A stretch of DNA of 5,177 nt, taken from Paramuribaculum sp. (lineage in GTDB: Bacteria; Bacteroidota; Bacteroidia; Bacteroidales; Muribaculaceae). The notes under the pieces are model-generated. The model was not told where the DNA came from, did not search any database, and saw only the letters and a list, made by a program, of their open reading frames with translations. Below, one piece after another: positions 1 to 5,177 of the stretch (the stretch's first letter is position 1; every line of letters begins with the position of its first letter). Position numbers and translations under genes: made by a program. The stretch covers positions 1 to 5,177 of the forward strand of contig JAIDXU010000351.1 of the NCBI GenBank assembly GCA_029058455.1, written 5' to 3'.

Positions 1-1
1 G

Positions 2-853
2 ATTTACTTTATCACCGAAACATGGTTTGGCTACGGAGTGCCAGTAGCGGTAACCCAATATATCACCAACCTCACCCTGCTCGCCTTTGCCTTCCGCTCT
101 GTCGGCAAACAATTTGTATGGCGCACTATTTTCGGCGCAACCATCATATCTCTCTTCATCGGTATTCTGACGCCGCTGTTCCCCAATCCTATCATTCCCG
201 GTCAGACTTTCATGAGCGTGGTTGTCGGAGCGATACTTTGCGGCACCGGTATAGGTCTTGTATTTATCCATAACGGATCGACCGGAGGCACCGACATCGT
301 GGCAGCTATGGTAGCTAAGAGAAGCAACGTAACCATCGGCCGCACAATGCTCTATTGCGACATGTGTATTATCTCCTCCTCTTTCCTCATCTTCCACAAT
401 GTCGACAAGGTTGTTTACGGTTTCATCGTGCTTGTGTTGTGCAGCTATTTCTGCGACCTCGTTATCAACACCAACCGTCAGGCCATTCAATTTACAATCA
501 TCTCTTCCCATTGGAAGGAGATTGCCGAAACCATCACAGCCGAGGCCAACCGCGGCTGCACGGTATTCGAGGGTATGGGATGGTATAGCAAACATTCTAT
601 TAAAATGCTCATTGTGGTTTGCCGTAAAATCGAATCGGTCACTATCCACCGCATTGTGAAAAGCATTGATGAAGACGCCTTTGTAACCCAAACCAACGTA
701 AACGGCGTTTATGGCAAAGGCTTCGACAAAATCAAAGTAAAAATCAATAAAACACAGTCGGAACATCACCCTTCCACTCCCCTTCCCGAGCCTGTACCCT
801 CAATCGAGGAAGTGACTGTTACCAATCCGGCCGATATGCCTAAAGAGGCTTGA
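2..853 (+). CDS. YitT family membrane protein with C-terminal DUF2179 domain (5' end missing)
   Basis: This is a polytopic inner-membrane protein of the YitT/DUF2179 family, whose transport or other role is not established. The frame is open from base 2, so the gene starts off the left edge; the GTG at 38 lies inside the conserved membrane region and is not a credible start. In the 283-residue fragment, hydrophobic segments lie near residues 13-35, 41-58, 68-90, 108-131 and 137-155. The family hallmark GSTGGTDIVA is at 92-101. Residues 162-247 fit the soluble DUF2179 domain, with RGCTVFEGMGWYS (184-196) and a closing GVYGKGFDKIKV (235-246). A polar Pro/Glu/Thr-rich tail (about 250-283) follows the usual end of the family. 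The gene ends in TGA directly followed by in-frame TAA. The next gene begins 27 bases downstream on the same strand. The family call is firm; the substrate is unknown. Confidence 0.93.
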   Translation: MYFITETWFGYGVPVAVTQYITNLTLLAFAFRSVGKQFVWRTIFGATIISLFIGILTPLFPNPIIPGQTFMSVVVGAILCGTGIGLVFIHNGSTGGTDIVAAMVAKRSNVTIGRTMLYCDMCIISSSFLIFHNVDKVVYGFIVLVLCSYFCDLVINTNRQAIQFTIISSHWKEIAETITAEANRGCTVFEGMGWYSKHSIKMLIVVCRKIESVTIHRIVKSIDEDAFVTQTNVNGVYGKGFDKIKVKINKTQSEHHPSTPLPEPVPSIEEVTVTNPADMPKEA

Positions 854-880
854 TAACACCTCGGTTCACCCTGCAAAATA

Positions 881-1735
881 ATGGCCGATAACTATCTCGA
901 GAAACGAATGGATGACTACCGCTCCGGGAAACTTTCGACAGGTTCCCGTCGCTCGGCGGGTGTCACATCTCGTGCTGTCAAGTCGGCTCTTTCCCAACTC
1001 AGGGTAATGGTAACAGGGGGAGCATCAGGCATCGGGCTTGCTATTGTAGAAGCTTTCAGAGCCGAAGGTTGCCGGGTTGCCTCTATCGACATCGACCGCG
1101 TCAACGGCACCCGAACCTCACAAGCCAACGGCAGCCGTTATTATTGCCTTGATGTTTCCGACCCCACGGCTATTACTTCGGCAATGGAAGATATATTCGC
1201 CCGATGGGGAGATATCGACGTGATTGTCAACTGTGCCGGAGTCTTTAGTCCCACCCCGATAGAGCAATGCGACCCCGATGGATTTATGAAAATCCTGTCG
1301 GTAAATCTGTTGCCCGCCTATGTAACGGCGTCACGGTTGGCCGCGCGCCGAAAGGCTGCTCAAAGCCCCAATAATTACGGCGGCCGCATAATCAACATTA
1401 CCTCCACCCGAGCATTTCAGAGCGAACCCTCCACAGAAGCCTATTCAGCCTCCAAAGGGGCACTTGTGGCCCTTACACATGCGCTAATGGCCTCTCTCTC
1501 TCCATATAATATTACCGTCAATGCCATTGCTCCGGGATGGATTGACACCGGTCACTATCCTATAAGAGAAATCGACAATCTCTGGCATCCATCGGGTCGG
1601 GTCGGAGTGGCGCGCGATATTGCCCGCGCATGTATATGGCTTGCTCATCCCGACTCTGCTTTTATCAACGGCGAGACAATCACCATCGACGGCGGCGTTA
1701 CCCGAAAGATGTATTATCCACCCGAAACAGAATAA
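881..1735 (+). CDS. SDR family NAD(P)-dependent oxidoreductase
   Basis: This is a classical short-chain dehydrogenase/reductase of 284 residues, expected to be a cytosolic NAD(P)-dependent oxidoreductase of unknown substrate. Visible motifs are the cofactor glycine motif TGGASGIG (45-52), an acidic residue at the end of the second strand (D70, usually favouring NAD over NADP), LDV (90-92), NCAG (117-120, a variant of NNAG) and N142. The catalytic set is S175, Y188 and K192, with the usual 13-residue Ser-Tyr spacing. PGWIDT (218-223) and the C-terminal INGETITIDGG (262-272) also fit. The Rossmann fold starts only near residue 41. The preceding segment, with NYLEKRMDDYRSGK at 4-17, is extra for this family. 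ATG 881 is the earliest in-frame ATG after the upstream stop codons; M10 is a possible later start, while M43 would cut into the first strand. No Shine-Dalgarno is evident, and an A-rich stretch (aaaata) precedes the start. Family certain, substrate not inferable. Confidence 0.94.
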   Translation: MADNYLEKRMDDYRSGKLSTGSRRSAGVTSRAVKSALSQLRVMVTGGASGIGLAIVEAFRAEGCRVASIDIDRVNGTRTSQANGSRYYCLDVSDPTAITSAMEDIFARWGDIDVIVNCAGVFSPTPIEQCDPDGFMKILSVNLLPAYVTASRLAARRKAAQSPNNYGGRIINITSTRAFQSEPSTEAYSASKGALVALTHALMASLSPYNITVNAIAPGWIDTGHYPIREIDNLWHPSGRVGVARDIARACIWLAHPDSAFINGETITIDGGVTRKMYYPPETE

Positions 1736-1765
1736 GTAAATAAAAACTTCTCATCATATATTGAT
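1736..1765 (+). other. A/T-rich translation start region before the S9 peptidase
   Basis: These 30 bases hold only six G or C, against roughly half in the flanking genes. No GGAGG-like ribosome binding site is present, which is common in Bacteroidetes, where unstructured A/T-rich leaders support initiation. I found no convincing TAnnTTTG promoter element and no terminator hairpin. It is best read as an initiation leader within a transcript, although a weak promoter upstream cannot be excluded. Confidence 0.35.
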
Positions 1766-4264
1766 ATGAAAATCTACAACAGACCTTCAAAGGCTATTAT
1801 CACTTGCCTCTCATTGGCGTTTCTCGCCGGCGCGCAGTTGCTCAGCGCGCAGTCTGACACCATCAAGGTAGCCCGTATGCTCCGCTCCGAGCCGGTAGCC
1901 GTGACTCCTCCTGCCATGCTTACCCCGACCGATGTAAACGGTCAGCCATATAGCCTCAGCTCATTGCTCGATCTCAATGCAATGACACCTCTCAAGGCTA
2001 CCATAGCCTGTGAATATGGCGATTCCCTCCCATACCCTGCCAATGAGGGCAATCCGCTCCTCTCCGGGCTGGAATTTGTGATCGACGCGACAAGCTATAT
2101 TCCCGATCTGAGATTTATCGTTCCCGCCGGTAATAAAATCAAGGTCGACGCCATGCCTGTAAACGGCTATTCAGTTGCTCTGCGCCCCGGCTCCCACACC
2201 GTCAATATCAGTCTCCTTGCCGAATCATCTTCCCGCCCGGCAGCCGAAGTTAGTGTGGCCGTCGACTCCGTTCACGCCTCCAAGATAGCTTTCCGTATGC
2301 CCGATCAGAAGCGTCTCCCCTCTCTCAATGACTTTGCCGACGGAACAAATTTCTATAAATCCGAGCTTTCACCCGACGGCTCCATGCTGCTCACCGGCTA
2401 TAGCTTCACACTTCCCGGAGGTCAGACCGAATGGTACACCACAGTGACCCGTACCGACGGCTCGAATACCCGCATAGGCACCGAGCGCCGTGACAATCCG
2501 TCATGGATGCCTACAAGCAATCTCCTTTACACTATACGCCAGGGTGAGAGCGGTCGTCAACTCGTGACACTCAACCCTGTCGACGGTACTGAAAAGGTGA
2601 TCTGCAAGCGCCTTCCCGACGGTCAACTCACTATCTCACCCGACGAGACATTTGCAATAGTCAGCAAAGTCGATCAGGGACCGATGGAGGGTGATGTATA
2701 TCAGGTGCTTGAGCCTGAGGACCGTCAGCCCGGATGGCGTAACCGCGTGCAATTGCTTAAGGTTGATTTTGCCACCGGTGTTGTAGAGCCCATCACATTC
2801 GGCAGTGCGCGCCTCGGTCTCAACGACATATCATCCGACAGCCGCAAACTGCTCATCTCAATCTCAAAATCACGCCTTGAAAAGCGCCCCACCACACTCA
2901 CAACCCTTGTGACCCTCGATCTTGCCACCATGAAACTCGATACAGTGGCAGGTCCCGACGGATTTATCAGCTACGGTCAATTCTCGCCCGACGGCAAGAA
3001 AGTGGTTGTGAAAGGCACTCCCGAATCTTTCAACGGCATTGGTCTCGATATTCCCGAAGGACGCACTGCCTCGATGACAGAAGGAGAACTCTTTATTGTT
3101 GACCTTACCAATAAAGCCGTTAGCCCTGTTACTCTTAACTTCAACCCCTCTGTCAACAGCTTTACATGGAGCAAAGCCGACAACATGATCTATCTTACCG
3201 CCGAGGACTATGACCGTGTAAGCCTGTTCAGACTTGATCCCGCTACCGGAAAAATCGGTGCGGTAAAGCAACCCGAACAATATGTAAGCAGTTTTTCTGT
3301 GCCCGACCGCGGCAACAAGCTTGCCCTTTTCGGTCAGAGTGACTCCAACTATCCCCGTCTCTATCTCATCGATCTCAAGAGCCAGCGTTCATGGCTCGTG
3401 GCTGACCCCAACGCCGAAATGCTTTCAAAACTCGATCTCGGCGAGTGTATCGACTGGAATTATGTAACCGAGCGCGGCGACACCGTTTATGCCCGCTACT
3501 ACACTCCCGTCGACTTCGATCCCTCCCGCAAATATCCTCTCATTGTTAACTATTATGGCGGATGCTCTCCCACATCGCGCACCTTCTCGTCGCGTTATCC
3601 CCATCACCTCTATGCCGCTCAGGGCTATGGCGTGTTGGTAATCAATCCCTCGGGAGCTACCGGCCGAGGACAGGAGTGGGCTTCGCGCCACGTCAACACC
3701 GCCGGTCACGGCCCCGCTGAAGATATAATCGAGGGCACCAAGAAATTCTGCGAAGAGCATCCTTGGATTGACGCCACCAAGATAGGATGTATCGGTGCCA
3801 GCTACGGCGGCTTCATGACTCAGTATCTCCAGACAATCACCGACATCTTCGCAGCCGCCATTTCTCATGCCGGTATCTCCGACCACACTTCCTACTGGGG
3901 TGAAGGCTACTGGGGCTACAGCTACAGCGAGGTGTCGATGGCCAACAGCTATCCCTGGAGCGAAACCGACCTCTATGTGAAGCAGAGCCCGCTCTATAAT
4001 GCCGACAAAATCCACACTCCCCTCCTTTTCCTCCACGGTGATGCCGACAACAATGTTCCCGTAGGTGAAAGTATCCAGATGTTCACCGCTCTTAAACTGC
4101 TCGGCAGAGAGACAGCCTTTGTTGCCGTAGCCGATCAGGATCACCACATTCTCGATTATAACAAGCGTATCAAATGGCAGGATACCATCTTCGCATGGTT
4201 TGAGAAATATCTCAAAGGTGACGATTCCTGGTGGAACGCCATGTATCCTCCCAAATCACTCTGA
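1766..4264 (+). CDS. Secreted S9 family (prolyl oligopeptidase / DPP-IV-like) serine peptidase
   Basis: This is an exported serine peptidase of 832 residues, likely periplasmic and cleaving short peptides, possibly after proline. Residues 1-28 form a signal peptide (basic start, hydrophobic 10-23, LSA before Q29 as likely signal peptidase I site). C14 lacks a good lipobox, so a lipoprotein is unlikely. Residues 30-180 form an extra N-terminal region. About 190-555 look like a beta-propeller, with recurring SPDG-type turns (e.g. 202-205). The alpha/beta hydrolase domain starts near 560. Catalytic residues are S679 in GASYGG (677-682), D761 in HGDADNNV (757-764) and H793 in DQDHHI; Y596 in NYYGG is the expected oxyanion tyrosine. 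Spacings (Y596-S679 83, S679-D761 82, D761-H793 32) nearly match human DPP-IV (83, 78, 32). I do not see the DPP-IV-type DWxYEEE motif, so exact exopeptidase specificity is open. The next gene starts 5 bases after the stop. Confidence 0.95.
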   Translation: MKIYNRPSKAIITCLSLAFLAGAQLLSAQSDTIKVARMLRSEPVAVTPPAMLTPTDVNGQPYSLSSLLDLNAMTPLKATIACEYGDSLPYPANEGNPLLSGLEFVIDATSYIPDLRFIVPAGNKIKVDAMPVNGYSVALRPGSHTVNISLLAESSSRPAAEVSVAVDSVHASKIAFRMPDQKRLPSLNDFADGTNFYKSELSPDGSMLLTGYSFTLPGGQTEWYTTVTRTDGSNTRIGTERRDNPSWMPTSNLLYTIRQGESGRQLVTLNPVDGTEKVICKRLPDGQLTISPDETFAIVSKVDQGPMEGDVYQVLEPEDRQPGWRNRVQLLKVDFATGVVEPITFGSARLGLNDISSDSRKLLISISKSRLEKRPTTLTTLVTLDLATMKLDTVAGPDGFISYGQFSPDGKKVVVKGTPESFNGIGLDIPEGRTASMTEGELFIVDLTNKAVSPVTLNFNPSVNSFTWSKADNMIYLTAEDYDRVSLFRLDPATGKIGAVKQPEQYVSSFSVPDRGNKLALFGQSDSNYPRLYLIDLKSQRSWLVADPNAEMLSKLDLGECIDWNYVTERGDTVYARYYTPVDFDPSRKYPLIVNYYGGCSPTSRTFSSRYPHHLYAAQGYGVLVINPSGATGRGQEWASRHVNTAGHGPAEDIIEGTKKFCEEHPWIDATKIGCIGASYGGFMTQYLQTITDIFAAAISHAGISDHTSYWGEGYWGYSYSEVSMANSYPWSETDLYVKQSPLYNADKIHTPLLFLHGDADNNVPVGESIQMFTALKLLGRETAFVAVADQDHHILDYNKRIKWQDTIFAWFEKYLKGDDSWWNAMYPPKSL

Positions 4265-4269
4265 TTGTC

Positions 4270-4809
4270 ATGACACAGGATACAAACCTACAGTTTGAAC
4301 AGGCACTCGCAACCTGTCGCGCGATATTTGCCGCCAAGCTTAAAGACTATGGAGCTTCGTGGCGAATCATGCGCCCCTGTTCTATCACCGACCAGATTTT
4401 TATAAAAGCCAAACGCATACGCTCGATCGAAACCAAGCAATGCACCCGCGTGGGTGACGGGATTCTGCCCGAGTTCATGGCCATTGTCAATTACGGACTC
4501 ATAGGGCTGATTCAGCTCTCTTGTCCCCTCACCGACTCGATCGACATGACACCGGATGAGGCTCTTACCCTCTATGATCGTTATGCCTCCGATGCTTTCG
4601 AGCTCATGAAGCGCAAAAATCATGATTATGACGAAGCATGGCGCCTCATGAGAGTCAGCTCCTATACCGACTTTATTCTCTGCAAGGTTGAGAGAGTTAA
4701 GGAGATCGAACATCATCAGGGGGAGACGAGCGTGTCGGAAGGAATCGACTCCAACTATTTCGACATTATCAACTACGCCCTGTTTGGCGTGATCAAATTT
4801 TCAGACTGA
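4270..4809 (+). CDS. DUF1599 (Nmad1) protein with two tandem domain copies
   Basis: This 179-residue protein resembles DUF1599, also called nucleotide modification associated domain 1; the name comes from its occurrence near DNA base-modification genes in phages, and its biochemical activity is not known to me. It contains two diverged copies of the domain. DYGASWRIMR (26-35) matches DYDEAWRLMR (119-128), TDQIFIKAKRIRSIE (40-54) matches TDFILCKVERVKEIE (133-147), and IVNYGLIGLIQL (72-83) matches IINYALFGVIKF (166-177). The pattern is helical, soluble and without a signal peptide, so cytosolic. I chose ATG 4270, 5 bases past the peptidase stop; an in-frame ATG at 4231 would add 13 residues overlapping the peptidase gene and has no homology argument. 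The tight spacing suggests cotranscription and perhaps translational coupling with the peptidase. From memory, Bacteroidales often place this gene before a DoxX-like gene, as here. Function remains unassigned. Confidence 0.88.
   Translation: MTQDTNLQFEQALATCRAIFAAKLKDYGASWRIMRPCSITDQIFIKAKRIRSIETKQCTRVGDGILPEFMAIVNYGLIGLIQLSCPLTDSIDMTPDEALTLYDRYASDAFELMKRKNHDYDEAWRLMRVSSYTDFILCKVERVKEIEHHQGETSVSEGIDSNYFDIINYALFGVIKFSD
4336..4518 (+). repeat. Nmad1 domain copy 1 (protein-level repeat)
   Basis: This encodes residues 23-83 of the DUF1599 protein. Its first 32 residues share 15 identities with residues 116-147 of the second copy by eye (key shared residues D26, Y27, W31, R35, T40, D41, K46, R49, E54). 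Residues 61-83 share 9 of 23 with 155-177. The repeat is seen in protein and is too diverged to be an exact DNA repeat. Confidence 0.85.
4615..4800 (+). repeat. Nmad1 domain copy 2 (protein-level repeat)
   Basis: This encodes residues 116-177, offset from copy 1 by 93 residues and then 94 after a one-residue insertion. D119, Y120, W124, R128, T133, D134, K139, R142 and E147 are kept from copy 1, while most other positions differ. This points to an old duplication with the same core residues retained in both halves. Confidence 0.85.
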
Positions 4810-4821
4810 CCCACGCTTCAG

Positions 4822-5177
4822 ATGAGCGACTCCAAAACACAAACCACCCCTACGGGATCTCAAGCTGCCAAAAACCAGCCTGACAATAACCATCGAACCG
4901 AGCGAATAAGACAACGCATGGTCGTATGGGCGCTGCGCCTTATTGTCGGTGCGGTTTTTGTGGTGTCGGGTCTGGCCAAGACTATCGATATATGGGGCTT
5001 CATCTATAAGATCGAAGACTATCTGACGGTATGGCAGTTCACAGTGCCTCGCAGTCTGGTTCTTATGGGTGCCATGCTACTCTCCGGAGCGGAACTGGTA
5101 GGCGGATTCATGCTACTTACAGGATGTTACCGCCGATTCAGTGTCAGGCTTCTCTCGCTTATCATGGCCGGAATGTT
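4822..5177 (+). CDS. DoxX/MauE-like membrane protein (3' end missing)
   Basis: The frame is open from ATG 4822 to the right edge, giving 118 residues of a longer inner-membrane protein. After a polar lead (1-32, rich in Gln, Asn, Thr, Lys and Arg) comes a hydrophobic segment (about 34-51) running into SGLAKTID (49-56) and KIEDYL (63-68). That SG-x-x-K-x-x-D plus K-I-x-D-Y-L pattern is what I recognise in Bacteroidetes DoxX/MauE-type proteins, some of which are linked to redox or quinone functions. A second segment lies near 78-101, followed by CYRRF (102-106) and a third beginning near 107. The gene begins 12 bases after the DUF1599 stop, so the two are very likely cotranscribed. The start could instead be ATG 4918 (M33), just before the first membrane segment, which would match shorter relatives; 4822 is preferred for its close spacing. 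The missing 3' part would hold the rest of the membrane bundle. Confidence 0.82.
   Translation, partial: MSDSKTQTTPTGSQAAKNQPDNNHRTERIRQRMVVWALRLIVGAVFVVSGLAKTIDIWGFIYKIEDYLTVWQFTVPRSLVLMGAMLLSGAELVGGFMLLTGCYRRFSVRLLSLIMAGM

Noticed and set aside
38..853. GTG at 38 as the start of the YitT family gene.
   Set aside because: The frame continues upstream to base 2 with family-like residues, and a start here would remove the first membrane segments, so the gene is simply cut by the window edge.
854..880. A possible terminator or promoter between the YitT and dehydrogenase genes.
   Set aside because: The 27 bases show no hairpin followed by a T run and no TAnnTTTG element, so no regulatory call is supported.
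2870..3280. A 136-codon open frame on the - strand.
   Set aside because: It is antisense to the peptidase propeller region, overlaps another shadow frame and has no family features.
3425..4147. A 240-codon open frame on the - strand.
   Set aside because: It lies entirely antisense to the catalytic domain of the S9 peptidase, whose motifs are intact; its translation has no recognisable domain and is explained by codon bias on the opposite strand.
4231..4269. ATG 4231 as the start of the DUF1599 gene.
   Set aside because: It would overlap the peptidase coding region by 34 bases and add 13 residues that only mirror that gene in another frame; ATG 4270 gives normal spacing.
4288..4716. A 142-codon open frame on the - strand.
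   Set aside because: It is antisense to the DUF1599 gene, whose duplicated domain clearly shows that the + strand frame is the real one.
1..5177. A defence, mobile-element or phage island, suggested by the Nmad1 domain.
   Set aside because: There is no transposase, integrase, methylase, terminal repeat or sharp change of base composition, and all neighbours look like ordinary chromosomal genes.

Overview
The window looks like ordinary chromosome from a member of the Bacteroidales, probably the Muribaculaceae or a close relative. The evidence is about 50% G+C coding DNA, near-absent Shine-Dalgarno sequences with A/T-rich start regions, an S9 peptidase of the secreted Bacteroidetes type, and a two-repeat DUF1599 protein followed by a DoxX/MauE-type membrane protein. 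That last pair is one I associate with Bacteroidales genomes from memory. The order is secure as an inference; the family is a guess.

All five genes lie on the + strand and cover almost every base. (1) 2-853 is the 3' part of a YitT/DUF2179 membrane protein whose start is off the left edge. (2) 881-1735 is a classical short-chain dehydrogenase/reductase with a complete active site and an unusual N-terminal lead of about 40 residues. (3) 1766-4264 is a secreted S9 (prolyl oligopeptidase/DPP-IV-like) serine peptidase with an intact Ser-Asp-His triad. (4) 4270-4809 is a DUF1599 (Nmad1) protein built from two diverged copies of the same domain. (5) 4822-5177 is the 5' part of a DoxX/MauE-like membrane protein cut by the right edge.

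Gaps between genes are 27, 30, 5 and 12 bases. No terminator-like hairpin or clear Bacteroidetes promoter (TAnnTTTG) was seen in any gap. Genes 3-5 are very likely cotranscribed, and all five could be one transcript. No shared pathway is evident: the products are an inner-membrane protein, a cytosolic oxidoreductase, an exported peptidase, a possible nucleotide-related protein and a membrane protein of possible redox function.

I found no RNA gene, mobile element, CRISPR array or phage feature. No gap exceeds 30 bases, so nothing substantial is hidden between genes. The most interesting item is the internally duplicated Nmad1 protein: a domain family linked by comparative genomics to DNA base modification, here sitting in what looks like a housekeeping operon. 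I do not see evidence of a new multi-gene system.
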